Shown here in pieces: positions 43,462-52,421 of a DNA stretch of 64,000 nt. Below the pieces are notes generated by a model that saw nothing but the letters and a program-made list of their open reading frames with translations, searched no databases and was not told the DNA's origin. This stretch comes from Microbacterium atlanticum (GTDB taxonomy: Bacteria; Actinomycetota; Actinomycetes; Actinomycetales; Microbacteriaceae): assembly GCF_015277815.1 (NCBI RefSeq), contig NZ_CP063813.1, forward strand, positions 1,984,001 to 2,048,000, in the 5' to 3' direction. Position 1 is the first letter of the stretch. Every line of letters begins with the position of its first letter. Made by a program: the position numbers and the translations under genes.

Positions 43462-44873
43462 GAGAACGATTCTCCCAGACGATCACCGAGGAACCGGAGC
43501 CCCGCCGAGTTGGAGGACTTGACCAGCACGCGGTCGCCGTCGCGCAGCTCACCACGGAGGTAGTCGAAGGCCTCGTCGGCCGTCGAGAAGAAGACCGCCT
43601 CGTTGTCCCAGGAGCCTTGTGCGACCGCCTCGAGGTACATGCGGCGCGCCGCGTCGCCCACGACCACGATGCGCTGGATGCCCAGGCGCACCGCGAGAAG
43701 CCCGACACGGTCGTGCTCCTCCTCGGAGTACTCGCCCAGCTCGCTCATCGCGCCGAGCACCGCGACGGTGCGCTCGCCGGGGGCGGTGATCTGCGCGAGC
43801 GTGCGCAGCGCGGCCGCCATCGAGTCAGGGCTGGCGTTGTACGCGTCGTTGATGATACGGACGCGATCCGAGCCCAGCGGCTGCATCCGCCAGCGCTCGG
43901 CGATCTCCACCGTCTCGAGCCGCGCGACGGCGTCGGCGAGCGACACGCCCAGCGTCGTGGCGGCGGCGATCGCGGCGAGGGCGTTCATCACGTGGTGCTC
44001 CCCGAGGACGCGCAGGCGGAGCCCGAGCGAGACCCCGTCGGCGGTGACGGTGCAGGAGGTTCCGGATGCCGTCACCAGCACGTCGTCGGCGCGCACGTCC
44101 GTCGCTCCCGGCCCGCGGCCGAACCAGCGCACCGCGGCGCCTGCCTCGGCGGCGATGGGCGCCATCGCGGCGACGCGGGCGTCGTCGGCGTTGAGGACGG
44201 CGACGCCGCCCGGACGCAGCGACGTGACGAGCTCGGACTTCGCGCGGAACGTCCCCTCGATGCCGCCGAAGCCGCCCGCGTGGGCCATGCCGACCATGAG
44301 CACGACCGCGACGTCCGGATCGACCAGTCCCGCGAGGCGGGCGATGGCGCCCGGACCGCTCGCGCCGAACTCGCTCACGAGGTAGCGCGTCGATCCGGTG
44401 ACGCGCAGCATGGTCAGCGGCGCGCCGACCTCATTGTTGAACGACGCCTTCGGCGAGACCGTCTCACCCTCGCCCTCCAGGATGCGCGCGAGGAGATTCT
44501 TGGTCGTCGTCTTGCCGTTGGACCCGGTGATCCCGACGACCCGCAGGTCGCCGTCCTGCTTCACCCGCGCCACCACCTCGCGCGCGAGGTCGGCGAGTGC
44601 CTGGACGGCGTCGGCCACGACGATTTGGCTCACCGGAGCCGGGACCGGCCGCTCCACGATCGCCAGCGCCGCGCCCTGCTGCACCGCGGCCTCGACGAAC
44701 AGGTGGCCGTCGGTCTCCTCCCCCGGCTTGGCGACGAAGACGCCGCCGGGCCCGATGAGCCGGGAGTCGGTGTCGACGCCGCCCGAGATGACGGTGTCCG
44801 GCGTGTCGCCGGCAGTGAGGCGGGGCTCGCCCGAGACGGCGTGGACGATCTGGGCGATGGTGAGCGGGATCAT
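43458..44873 (-). CDS. murF: UDP-N-acetylmuramoyl-tripeptide--D-alanyl-D-alanine ligase
   Basis: A 471-residue ligase that adds D-Ala-D-Ala. VGITGSNGKTTTKNLLARIL is the P-loop, GASGPGAIARL and NDAYNASPDSMAAALRTL are conserved central and C-terminal blocks. ATG 44873 has GGAG about nine bases upstream. It follows ftsI by only 40 bases. In most dcw clusters murE lies between ftsI and murF; here there is no space for it. The protein is of normal length and shows no fusion with MurE. Confidence 0.96.
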   Translation of the reverse strand: MIPLTIAQIVHAVSGEPRLTAGDTPDTVISGGVDTDSRLIGPGGVFVAKPGEETDGHLFVEAAVQQGAALAIVERPVPAPVSQIVVADAVQALADLAREVVARVKQDGDLRVVGITGSNGKTTTKNLLARILEGEGETVSPKASFNNEVGAPLTMLRVTGSTRYLVSEFGASGPGAIARLAGLVDPDVAVVLMVGMAHAGGFGGIEGTFRAKSELVTSLRPGGVAVLNADDARVAAMAPIAAEAGAAVRWFGRGPGATDVRADDVLVTASGTSCTVTADGVSLGLRLRVLGEHHVMNALAAIAAATTLGVSLADAVARLETVEIAERWRMQPLGSDRVRIINDAYNASPDSMAAALRTLAQITAPGERTVAVLGAMSELGEYSEEEHDRVGLLAVRLGIQRIVVVGDAARRMYLEAVAQGSWDNEAVFFSTADEAFDYLRGELRDGDRVLVKSSNSAGLRFLGDRLGESFS

Positions 44874-44913
44874 GGGGGTTACTCCGACCCTCTGCGGGAA
44901 TGCGGCACGGGGA

Positions 44914-46701
44914 CTACCCGAACTTGGGCAGCAGCTCCGGCGACGTCGTCGAGGGCATGACGCGATACGTCTTCAGAACCTGGGTCATGGCCTTCTGGAA
45001 CGCGGTTGCGTTGGCCGCAGACGATGTTACCTTCGTCGGCTCGTCGAGGGTGACGACGACCACGTACTCGGGGTCGTCGGCAGGAGCGAAGCCGACCATC
45101 GTGGTGTAGTAGACGCCCGCCTTGTAGCCGCCGTTGACGAGGTCCGGCTTCTCGCCCGTTCCGGTCTTCCCTCCGAGACGGTAGCCGGGGATCGCCACCG
45201 TCTTGGCGTACGGCGCCTGCAGGAAGACGTTCTCGAGCATGTCGCGCATGTGCGCCGACGTGTTCTCGCTGATCACCCGCTCAGGCTCGGGGAGCTCCGG
45301 GGCCACGACGGTGCCGTCGGGCATGGTGCACGACTCGATGATCGACAGCGGCATCATCACGCCGCCGTTGACGATCGCGCCGTACGCGCGGGCGAGCTCG
45401 GGCATCGTGGTGGTGACACCCTGACCGAATGAGGTGTTGTACGCCGTCTGCGCCCCCCATTCGGAGACGGGGTGGATGAGCCCGCTGCCCTCCAGCGGGT
45501 AGGTCGAGCCCGTGCCGGCCCCGATCCCGAAGCGCGTGAGGTAGTCGAAGCGCGTCTGGTTGTCGACCCGCTCGCTGAACTTCGAGATGCCAACGTTGGA
45601 CGAGTCGATCAGGACGCCGGTCAGCGTGTACAGGTTGGCGGGGTGCTGGAACGCGTCGCGCACGCGGGCGCCGTTGGGGAACGTCTCGAGCCCGGACGCG
45701 GTGACGGTCGACAGCGGCGTCTGGCCGCCGGCGTCGAGCACGGTCGCCGCGGTCAGCGCCTTGAACGTCGACCCCGGCTCGAACGAGCCCCGGAAGATCT
45801 CACTGCTGCGGTCCTCGGCATCGGTCGCGTCGACGTCGTTGGGATCCACCGTGGGGTACTCGGCTGCCGCCCGGACCTTGCCCGTCTTGACCTCGTAGAC
45901 GAGCACGGATCCGTGCCGTGCGGCCATGTTCTGGGTCTGCTCGGCGATGAGCTGCTGCAGGTACCACTGCAGGTCGCGGTTGATGGTCAGCTGCAGCGTG
46001 CCGCCGTTCGTGGCAGGGGTCTCGGTCTGGGTGCCGGGGATGACGACGCCGTCCTTGCCCTTCTCATAGCTGCGACTGCCGTTCTCGGCCGCGAGGCAGT
46101 CGTTCTGCGACTTCTCCAGCCCCTCGAGCGCTTCGCCGTCGGTGCCCATGAACCCCACGAGGTTCCCCGCCACCGCGCCGTCCGGGTAGGCGCGTGCGGG
46201 GTGCGAGATGCAGGTGATGTACGGGGCCTTCAGATCCGCGAGCGCGCGGAACTGTTCGGTCGAGACGCCCTTCTTCAGCTGCGCGTAGCGGGAGTACTGG
46301 TCGGCGGCGAGGGCGGTGCCGACGATCGACCGCACCTCTGCGGGGGTCTGCCCGGTGATGCGGGCGACGTCGCTGGACAGGTCCTCCCACAGCGGCGCGT
46401 CGGACTCGTCTGCCAGCACCTGGGCATCGATCTGCGTGATGAGCAGCGGATCGAGCTGGCAGTCATAGCGCAGGATGCTGCCGGCCAGCGTCTGCCCGCC
46501 CTCGTCGACGATCTGGCCGCGCGTGCCGTACAGGGTCTGGGTGCTCGCGAACGCGGTGTCCAGGGAGTCCTGGATGTGCTCGTCGGCGTTGACCACCTGG
46601 ATGTCCACGAGGCGGACGATGAACCCGGCGAGCACGGCGAGGACGACGGCCAGGGCCACGACGGTGCGCCGACGGGGGCTGCGCGTGCTTCGTGTCGTCA
46701 T
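44914..46701 (-). CDS. ftsI: Septal transpeptidase FtsI (penicillin-binding protein 3 type)
   Basis: A 595-residue class B penicillin-binding protein. A cytoplasmic tail, a membrane helix at about 12-32 (VVALAVVLAVLAGFIVRLVD), a dimerisation domain, and the transpeptidase domain with SxxK in EPGSTFKALT, SSN in IDSSNVGISK, and KTG in GGKTGTGEK. It cross-links septal peptidoglycan with FtsW. ATG 46701 is set by the length of the N-terminal region; no strong ribosome site is seen. It lies 43 bases behind ftsL. Confidence 0.95.
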   Translation of the reverse strand: MTTRSTRSPRRRTVVALAVVLAVLAGFIVRLVDIQVVNADEHIQDSLDTAFASTQTLYGTRGQIVDEGGQTLAGSILRYDCQLDPLLITQIDAQVLADESDAPLWEDLSSDVARITGQTPAEVRSIVGTALAADQYSRYAQLKKGVSTEQFRALADLKAPYITCISHPARAYPDGAVAGNLVGFMGTDGEALEGLEKSQNDCLAAENGSRSYEKGKDGVVIPGTQTETPATNGGTLQLTINRDLQWYLQQLIAEQTQNMAARHGSVLVYEVKTGKVRAAAEYPTVDPNDVDATDAEDRSSEIFRGSFEPGSTFKALTAATVLDAGGQTPLSTVTASGLETFPNGARVRDAFQHPANLYTLTGVLIDSSNVGISKFSERVDNQTRFDYLTRFGIGAGTGSTYPLEGSGLIHPVSEWGAQTAYNTSFGQGVTTTMPELARAYGAIVNGGVMMPLSIIESCTMPDGTVVAPELPEPERVISENTSAHMRDMLENVFLQAPYAKTVAIPGYRLGGKTGTGEKPDLVNGGYKAGVYYTTMVGFAPADDPEYVVVVTLDEPTKVTSSAANATAFQKAMTQVLKTYRVMPSTTSPELLPKFG

Positions 46702-46744
46702 CTGGTCGTCGTCTCGGTCTCGCTCGCCGTCGGTGTGTCCTGCT

Positions 46745-47350
46745 TCAGTGTGTGCTCGGGGTGGGCAGTCCGTCGGTGATCGGGGGCGGTGTGTTGCCCA
46801 CACCGGCGTCGCCGGGATCGGCCGTCTCGATCGGGACGCCGTCCATCGTGGCGTCCGGGACGGTGACCAGCGGCGTGTCGGCGATGAGGGCGTTGGGCAC
46901 TGCGCCGCGGCCGATCGCGTCGACCGATGACGCTCCCAGTGCGACTTCGGACGGGCCGAGGATCGCGCCGTCGCTCAGCCGGAGGTAGCTCGGCGCCTCG
47001 TTGATCACCATGCCCAGCGCCGCCGCGTTGGCCGCGAGGTACTGGGGCGAGCTGAGTCCCGCGACGTCGTCGTACAGGATCTGCCGCTCGTACGTGAGGT
47101 CCCGCTGCTGGCTGGTGAGCGCAGCGATCTCATACGTCCCCTGCGTCGTCATGATCGACAGGGCCATCTGCGCGCCCGCGATGACGAACGCGCCCAGCAC
47201 GGCGATGACGCCGTACAGCAGGCGGGGCCGGCGCCGGCGCGCGGGTGTCTCCAGGACGCGCAGACCCCGTCGCGGGTCCCGGATGCGTTCCGGCGACCCG
47301 CCGCCCCTGGTCCGCCCGGGCGCAGCGAGGGCGTTCGCGGTGGCGCTCAT
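46745..47350 (-). CDS. ftsL: FtsL-like divisome membrane protein
   Basis: A 201-residue bitopic protein. A basic cytoplasmic part of about 45 residues, a helix at about 46-68 ([21 protein letters not shown]) and a periplasmic heptad-repeat stretch ([21 protein letters not shown]) match FtsL. About 90 extra residues rich in Pro, Thr and Asp follow, which E. coli FtsL lacks but actinobacterial forms often have. Identification rests on topology and position between rsmH and ftsI, since FtsL sequences are poorly conserved. ATG 47350 overlaps the rsmH stop as ATGA. Confidence 0.84.
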   Translation of the reverse strand: MSATANALAAPGRTRGGGSPERIRDPRRGLRVLETPARRRRPRLLYGVIAVLGAFVIAGAQMALSIMTTQGTYEIAALTSQQRDLTYERQILYDDVAGLSSPQYLAANAAALGMVINEAPSYLRLSDGAILGPSEVALGASSVDAIGRGAVPNALIADTPLVTVPDATMDGVPIETADPGDAGVGNTPPPITDGLPTPSTH

Positions 47351-48300
47351 GAGTCCTCTTTCACTCGCTCGGCGGCGCGGAGACGGACGGGGGTCGCGCG
47401 GGGGTTCACGGCACGCTCCTCGTCGGTGGCCAGTTCGGCGCCCTTGACCAGCAGCCGGAACCTCGGTGCGTGCTCCGCAAGCTCCACCGGCAGACCTGCC
47501 GGGGCGGTGGACGCGGAAGCATCGGCGAGGGCCCGCTTGACGAGCCGGTCCTCGAGCGACTGGTACGACAGCACGACGATGCGGCCGCCGACCGGCAGGG
47601 TGGCCAGAGCCGATGGGATCGCCCGCTCGAGCACCGACAGCTCGCGGTTGACCTCGATGCGCAGCGCCTGGAACACCCGCTTGGCGGGATGCCCCGCGCG
47701 CTGGGCCGCCGCCGGTGTCGCGGCCTGGAGGATCTCGACGAGGCGACCCGAGCGCTCGATCGGCGCCTCGGCCCGGGCGGCGATGATGGCGCGCGCGTAG
47801 CGTCCGGCGAGCTTCTCCTCGCCGTACCGCTCGAAGATCCGGCGCAGGTCGCCCTCGCCGTAGGTGGCGAGGATGTCGGCCGCGGTCGTGCCGGCGGACT
47901 GGTCCATGCGCATGTCGAGCGGGGCATCCTGGGCGTAGGCGAAGCCGCGGTCGGCCACGTCGAGCTGCAGCGATGACACTCCGAGGTCGAACAGGACGCC
48001 GTCGGCGGCGGCGAAACCTGCCGAGCCGACGGCATCCGCGATGCCGTCGTAGACGGTGTGCACCAGGTGCACCCGGTCGCCGAAGCGGGCCAGCCGCTCC
48101 CCCGCGATGCGCAGTGCGTCGGTGTCGCGATCCAGGCCGACCAGCTGCAGGCCGGGGAATCGCTCGAGGAACGCCTCGGAGTGCCCGCCCATGCCGAGAG
48201 TGGCATCGACCAGGACGGCGCCCCGGCGCTCGAGGGCCGGGGCGAGCAGCTCGATGCAGCGATCGAGGAGCACCGGGGTGTGGATGTCGCGGAGGTTCAT
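47347..48300 (-). CDS. rsmH: 16S rRNA (cytosine-1402-N4)-methyltransferase
   Basis: A 317-residue SAM-dependent enzyme that methylates C1402 of 16S r[23 protein letters not shown] is the SAM-binding loop, [20 protein letters not shown] is the catalytic region, and [18 protein letters not shown] is the family signature. ATG 48300 gives the standard start [14 protein letters not shown] soon after. It is the second gene of the dcw cluster, 121 bases behind mraZ, a longer gap than the others. Confidence 0.97.
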   Translation of the reverse strand: MNLRDIHTPVLLDRCIELLAPALERRGAVLVDATLGMGGHSEAFLERFPGLQLVGLDRDTDALRIAGERLARFGDRVHLVHTVYDGIADAVGSAGFAAADGVLFDLGVSSLQLDVADRGFAYAQDAPLDMRMDQSAGTTAADILATYGEGDLRRIFERYGEEKLAGRYARAIIAARAEAPIERSGRLVEILQAATPAAAQRAGHPAKRVFQALRIEVNRELSVLERAIPSALATLPVGGRIVVLSYQSLEDRLVKRALADASASTAPAGLPVELAEHAPRFRLLVKGAELATDEERAVNPRATPVRLRAAERVKEDS

Positions 48301-48421
48301 GATCGGCGGGGCATCCGGTCTCCCGTCCCCTGGAGCCTGATCCCCATCCGCTCTGACCTGGCACCGGGGAAGTGGCGACAGGGCGGGAGCGGCTGGGAGT
48401 CGGACTGCAGGCGACGCGTCG

Positions 48422-48853
48422 TCAGAACAGGCCCGGAATCACCTCCTGCTCCAGTTCGGCGTAGCTCTCTTCGTTGGCCTCGGCGTAGGCGTTCCAGGAA
48501 GCGGCATCCCAGATCTCGGCGTGCGCACCGACGCCGGTGACGACCAGGTCGCGCTCGAGTCCGGCATAGGCCCGCAGCGGCGGGGGGATGGTGATGCGGT
48601 TCTGGCCGTCGGGCTTCTCGGCGCTCGCCCCCGAGAGGAACATGCGCAGGAAGTCGCGAGCCTGCTTGTTCGCCAGCGGCGCCTCGCGGATGCGGTCGTG
48701 CACCCGCTCGAACTCCTTCTCGCTGAACACGTACAGGCAGCGGTCCTGTCCGCGGGTCACCACGACGCCGCCGCCCAGGTCGTCGCGGAATTTGGCCGGG
48801 AGGATGACGCGACCTTTGTCGTCGAGCTTGGGTGTGTGGGTTCCCAACAGCAT
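48422..48853 (-). CDS. mraZ: Transcriptional regulator MraZ
   Basis: A 143-residue protein with two SpoVT/AbrB-like swapped-hairpin DNA-binding motifs, [17 protein letters not shown] and [17 protein letters not shown]. MraZ forms rings that bind direct repeats before its own gene and controls the dcw operon. ATG 48853 has AAGGGGGTG about ten bases upstream. GTGG repeats at 10-base spacing lie 45-90 bases ahead of the start, as expected for autoregulation. Confidence 0.97.
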   Translation of the reverse strand: MLLGTHTPKLDDKGRVILPAKFRDDLGGGVVVTRGQDRCLYVFSEKEFERVHDRIREAPLANKQARDFLRMFLSGASAEKPDGQNRITIPPPLRAYAGLERDLVVTGVGAHAEIWDAASWNAYAEANEESYAELEQEVIPGLF

Positions 48854-48896
48854 CGGTACATCACACCCCCTTCGTTCCGGCCCCCCAGGATGCTCA

Positions 48897-48945
48897 CCAC
48901 TTTACTCCACTGCCCTCCACTTCGCTACCATTTCGCGGCCACCAC
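48897..48945 (-). promoter_or_regulatory. MraZ-box repeats before mraZ
   Basis: On the minus strand GTGG occurs at 48900, 48910 and 48920 (exactly 10 bases apart), with ATGG at 48931 and GTGG again at 48942-48945. Direct repeats of this type at one helical turn are the known MraZ operator form. A TAAAGT box overlaps the last repeats and may be the -10 element. Confidence 0.75.
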
Positions 48946-48971
48946 TCTCCCCGGGACCGCGCGAGGGCAAC

Positions 48972-49000
48972 AAAAAAGCACCGACCCGAGGGTCGGTGCT
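48972..49000 (-). terminator. Terminator of the DUF3040 gene
   Basis: AGCACCGACCC and GGGTCGGTGCT form an 11-base-pair stem with a two-base loop; on the minus strand TTTTTT follows. It separates the DUF3040 transcript from the dcw promoter. On the plus strand the tail is only TTTCTG. Confidence 0.9.
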
Positions 49001-49029
49001 TTCTGCTGCTGCTCAGGCGGTGGGGACGC

Positions 49030-49395
49030 TCAGCGCTCCCCCTGCCTCCTGTCCCAGCGATCGTTCATGCGATCCATGAACGAGGAGTTCGATTGTGCTT
49101 TGGCCGGCCGATCCGGTTCGACGCGCGTCTTGCCGGGGCCGCGGCCGGGGGTGATCGCGAGGATCACGCCGCCCAGCATCACGACGAAGCCGATGACGCC
49201 GACGACGATCAGCTGCTGCGACACGCCCACGATGAGCCCGCCGAGGCCGAGCAGCACGAGGATGGTGCCGTAGACGATGTTGCGATAGCTCAGAGTGCGT
49301 CCCCCACGGGGCGCGCTGACGACGTCTGCGTCGTTGCGCATGAGATGGCGTTCCATCTCGTCCAGCAGGCGCTGCTCCTGTTCGGAGAGTGGCAT
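49030..49395 (-). CDS. DUF3040 membrane protein
   Basis: A 121-residue protein. MPLSEQEQRLLDEMERHL is the conserved DUF3040 opening. Two membrane helices follow (about 41-58 and 63-84), then a basic tail with NSSFMDRMNDRWDRR. The role is unknown. Its place upstream of mraZ and divergent from idsA matches Rv2169c in Mycobacterium tuberculosis. ATG 49395 has GAGGGGGATGC and a TACAAT promoter about 30 bases upstream; a T-tailed terminator follows, so it is a single-gene unit. Confidence 0.9.
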   Translation of the reverse strand: MPLSEQEQRLLDEMERHLMRNDADVVSAPRGGRTLSYRNIVYGTILVLLGLGGLIVGVSQQLIVVGVIGFVVMLGGVILAITPGRGPGKTRVEPDRPAKAQSNSSFMDRMNDRWDRRQGER

Positions 49396-49419
49396 GCATC
49401 CCCCTCTGTACTTCGGTGG

Positions 49420-49437
49420 CTCGATTGTACGCGTGCC
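49420..49437 (-). promoter_or_regulatory. Promoter element of the DUF3040 gene, identical to that of erpA
   Basis: GGCACGCGTACAATCGAG on the minus strand, the same 18 bases as at 19569-19586 before erpA. TACAAT (49424-49429) would place the transcription start near 49417. Confidence 0.55.
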
Positions 49438-49458
49438 GTTCGTCACTAGGCTAGGCCC

Positions 49459-50553
49459 GTGTCCGCCCTCGCAGAGCCGATCGAAGCCATTTCCCAGCGA
49501 GTGGACATGTTCGTCTCGGCCAGGCGGCAGGATGTCGTCGACGCCGGCGCCGAAGCCGCCCGTTTCGTCGACGCCGCCGCCGATGCCGTGACCGGTGGCA
49601 AGCGGCTGCGCGGCCGATTCTGCATCGCGGGGTGGAGGGCTGTGGAGGAGGCCTCCGCGCCCAGGGGCGAGGCATCCGAACCGGTGCTCGTCGCCGCGGC
49701 CGCGCTGGAGGTCTTCCACGCCGCAGCGCTCGTGCACGACGACCTCATCGACAACTCGGACACGCGTCGCGGCCGCCCGTCGACGCATCGCGCGCTCGCG
49801 CAGAGCCACCGCGCCGCCGGATGGATCGGAGACGCGGACGACTTCGGCCGGTCCGCCGCGATCCTGGTGGGCGACCTCCTCGTCGCGTGGAGCGACGACC
49901 TGCTCGAGGACGGCCTCGCCGGGACGTCGCCCGACCGGGCGGCGGCCGCGCGCCGCGAGTACGGGCTGATGCGGCGGGAGGTCACCCTCGGCCAGTTCCT
50001 CGACATCGCCGAGGAGTCGGCGTTCGCCACCGAATCCGACGACCGCCACGCCCAGCGCGCCCTGCGGGTCGCCTCCTACAAGTCAGCCCGGTACAGCGTG
50101 CAGCAGCCGCTGGCGATCGGTGCGGCCCTGGCCGGTGCGGATGCCGCGCAGGCGGCCGCACTGGCCGCGTTCGGGCACCCTCTCGGCATGGCGTTCCAGC
50201 TGCGCGACGACGTGCTCGGCGTCTTCGGCGACGAGTCGGCGACCGGAAAACCGTCCGGCGACGACCTGCGGGAAGGCAAGCGCACCGTGCTCATCGCCTA
50301 CGCCCGCGAGGCGCTGGCGCCCTCCGCGCGACGGATCCTCGACGAGAGCATCGGCGACCCATCCCTCACCGCCGAGCAGATCGGTTCGCTGCAGCAGACG
50401 ATCGTCGACACGGGCGCTCTCGGCCGGGTCGAGCAGCTCATCGCGCAGTACGCCCACGAGGCGGACGGTGCGCTCTCCGGCGCCCGCCTGGGCGATGCCG
50501 CCGTCGCCGCGCTCCGAGACCTCGCGCGCGCGGCGACGGTGCGGACGACCTGA
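49459..50553 (+). CDS. idsA: Polyprenyl diphosphate synthase (IdsA-like)
   Basis: A 364-residue prenyltransferase that condenses isopentenyl diphosphate with allylic diphosphates. VHDDLIDNSDTRRGRPSTH is the first aspartate-rich motif with the conserved RR, and QLRDDVLGVFGDESATGK is the second. GGKRLRGRF binds isopentenyl diphosphate. The product chain length cannot be read with certainty; geranylgeranyl or longer are possible. GTG 49459 is six bases behind TAGGCT. The position matches idsA2 (Rv2173) in Mycobacterium. Confidence 0.9.
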   Translation: MSALAEPIEAISQRVDMFVSARRQDVVDAGAEAARFVDAAADAVTGGKRLRGRFCIAGWRAVEEASAPRGEASEPVLVAAAALEVFHAAALVHDDLIDNSDTRRGRPSTHRALAQSHRAAGWIGDADDFGRSAAILVGDLLVAWSDDLLEDGLAGTSPDRAAAARREYGLMRREVTLGQFLDIAEESAFATESDDRHAQRALRVASYKSARYSVQQPLAIGAALAGADAAQAAALAAFGHPLGMAFQLRDDVLGVFGDESATGKPSGDDLREGKRTVLIAYAREALAPSARRILDESIGDPSLTAEQIGSLQQTIVDTGALGRVEQLIAQYAHEADGALSGARLGDAAVAALRDLARAATVRTT

Positions 50554-50606
50554 GCCCGCTGCGCCCGCCCGCGCCCCACGATCTGATTCGACGGAGCGCG
50601 CGGGGC

Positions 50607-50954
50607 TCAGGCCAGCGTGCGAGCGACCCGGCGGACCTCGCTCTTGCGGCCGGCGAGGAGAGCCTCGATCGGCGCGACGCCGATCGTGTCCTCGGGAGTC
50701 AGCAGCCAGTCGATCGCCTCGTCGTCCGAGAAGCCGGCGTCGTGCAGCACGATGATGGTGCCGTGCAGCGACGACAGCGGGTGTCCGTCGACCACGAAGA
50801 CGGACGGCACCTTGAGCACGCCGTCCCGCCGCGAGCCCACCAGGTGCGACTCGTCGATCAGCCGGCGTACCCGCCCGAGGGGTTCCCCGAGCAGCTCCAC
50901 CAGCTCGGGAAGCGTCAGCCAGTCGGTCTCGAAGCGCGAAGCGTCGTCAGCCAT
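50607..50954 (-). CDS. Rv2175c-like DNA-binding protein
   Basis: A 115-residue protein. WLTLPELVELLGEPLGRVRRLIDESHLVGSR contains a winged-helix-like DNA-binding segment, shown here by its residues LTLPELVELL and RVRRLIDE. The second half, VFVVDGHPLSSLHGTIIVLHDAGFSDDEAIDWLLTPED (in part), is the conserved C-terminal domain of the Rv2175c family, a phosphorylation target of the neighbouring PknL in Mycobacterium. ATG 50954 is used; a GTG three bases earlier is possible. It converges with idsA. Confidence 0.88.
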   Translation of the reverse strand: MADDASRFETDWLTLPELVELLGEPLGRVRRLIDESHLVGSRRDGVLKVPSVFVVDGHPLSSLHGTIIVLHDAGFSDDEAIDWLLTPEDTIGVAPIEALLAGRKSEVRRVARTLA

Positions 50955-51017
50955 CACGGATCCAACTATTCCAGATCGTCCCGGAGCAGAGCACGTCCAC
51001 GGGCGCGAGGAACTTCA

Positions 51018-51064
51018 GTCACAGAAGTCACACCCGTTGACAGCAGTACACATCCGTGACAGCG
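51018..51064 (+). promoter_or_regulatory. GTCACA-type direct repeats before the LysM gene
   Basis: GTCACA occurs at 51018-51023 and 51027-51032, nine bases apart, followed by GTTGACAGC at 51036-51044 and GTGACAGCG at 51056-51064. These resemble the tandem GTCACAGCG-like sites bound by the response regulator MtrA in mycobacteria. TTGACA at 51037-51042 could be a -35 box, but the -10 is poor. Confidence 0.45.
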
Positions 51065-51092
51065 TTTCCGAAGTCGACGGAGGGGGCAGCTC

Positions 51093-52325
51093 GTGCTATC
51101 AGTCCGGAGTACGACCAATCGTGACCACCGCGGGGCCGCCGCTGTGCGATGCCGCCCGGCGGGCATCTCGGCAGCCGTCGTCGGGTCGATCGCCCTGTCG
51201 CTGTCGGCGGCTCCCGCCCACGCGCATGGGGTGGATGCCGCCACTCGCGGCCCCATCCCCGGTGCGCTGCACGGGCCCGGCGGGGCAGCGGCACTCAGGA
51301 CGGTCAGCGCGCTCCCGACCCCGGCCTCGTTCGCGGCGCGGGCGGCCGAGGCCGCACCGCCGACCTATACCGTCCAAGCCGGCGACACCGTGAGCGGCAT
51401 CGCCGCGCGCTTCGGTCTGCGCACGGCCGACGTGCTCGCCGTCAACGGACTCGGCTGGTCGTCGATCATCCAGCCGGGTCAGGTGCTGACTCTCACCGGC
51501 GCAGCGGCGCCGGCACCCGCGCCCACGCCGGCGCCTGCGCCCGCCGCGGCCTCCTACACCGTCCTGGCCGGAGACACCGTCAGCTCCATCGCCCGGCAGC
51601 ACGGTACGACGGTCGACGCGGTGCTCTCCGCCAACGGCCTGGCGCGGTCGTCGATCATCTACCCCGGGCAGACCCTCGCCATCCCCGGCGCGGCGGCTCC
51701 GGCGGCATCCGCTCCCCCGCCTGCGGCGGCGCCGCAGCCCGCCCCCGGCAGCAGCGCCGGCTCGTACACGGTCGCCGCCGGCGACACCGTGAGCGGAATC
51801 GCCGGGCGCCACGGCGTCTCGGTCGACGCGGTGCTGGCGGCCAATGGGCTGGATCGCTCCTCGATCATCTACCCGGGCCAGACGCTGCGCATCCCCGGAT
51901 CCGCCCCCTCCCTCTCCGGACTCACGGCCGAGCAGACCGCGAACGCGCAGCTCATCGCGCGGGTGGGCCGCCAGCTCGGCCTCCCGGACCGTGCCATCGC
52001 GATCGCACTCGGCACGGCGATGCAGGAGTCCTCGCTGCGCAACCTGGGCTGGGGCGACCGGGACTCGCTGGGTCTCTTCCAGCAGCGCCCGAGCCACGGC
52101 TGGGGCAGCGAGACCGAGGTGCAGGATGCCGAACGCGCGACGCGTGTGTTCTTCGGCGGCGCCGGCGACCCGAACGGGGGCCGTACCCGCGGTCTGCTGG
52201 ACATCTCCGGCTGGGAGAGCATGTCGTTCGCTCAGGCCGCGCAGGCCGTGCAGATCTCGGCGTATCCCGACGCGTATGCCAAGTGGGAGGCCCCCGCCTA
52301 CGAGTGGCTCGCCGCACTCGGGTGA
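51093..52325 (+). CDS. Secreted three-LysM protein with transglycosylase-like domain
   Basis: A 410-residue exported protein. Residues 1-44 are a signal peptide ending SLSAAPAHA. Three LysM domains follow at about 91-136, 154-199 and 224-269 (each SYTV-x-AGDTVS-x-IA and SSIIxPGQxL), with proline-alanine linkers. Residues about 282-410 form a lysozyme-like domain with a likely catalytic glutamate 312 in GTAMQESSLRNLGWGDRDS. It should bind and perhaps cleave peptidoglycan glycans. GTG 51093 has GGAGGGGG. It sits ahead of a PASTA kinase, which senses wall fragments, so a functional link is plausible. Confidence 0.88.
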   Translation: MLSVRSTTNRDHRGAAAVRCRPAGISAAVVGSIALSLSAAPAHAHGVDAATRGPIPGALHGPGGAAALRTVSALPTPASFAARAAEAAPPTYTVQAGDTVSGIAARFGLRTADVLAVNGLGWSSIIQPGQVLTLTGAAAPAPAPTPAPAPAAASYTVLAGDTVSSIARQHGTTVDAVLSANGLARSSIIYPGQTLAIPGAAAPAASAPPPAAAPQPAPGSSAGSYTVAAGDTVSGIAGRHGVSVDAVLAANGLDRSSIIYPGQTLRIPGSAPSLSGLTAEQTANAQLIARVGRQLGLPDRAIAIALGTAMQESSLRNLGWGDRDSLGLFQQRPSHGWGSETEVQDAERATRVFFGGAGDPNGGRTRGLLDISGWESMSFAQAAQAVQISAYPDAYAKWEAPAYEWLAALG

Positions 52326-52421
52326 TGCGAACAGCGTCGCCTTGAACCACCCTCGGTAACGGTACGGTCGCAGGGTGAGGCGCTCCGCCGGGTCGCAGGT
52401 GTGCGTCCGTAGACTCTGAGC

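Noticed and set aside
50955..51092. ydaO/c-di-AMP riboswitch before the LysM gene
   Set aside because: Such switches precede wall hydrolases in actinobacteria, but the leader is too short and lacks the conserved GA-rich core.
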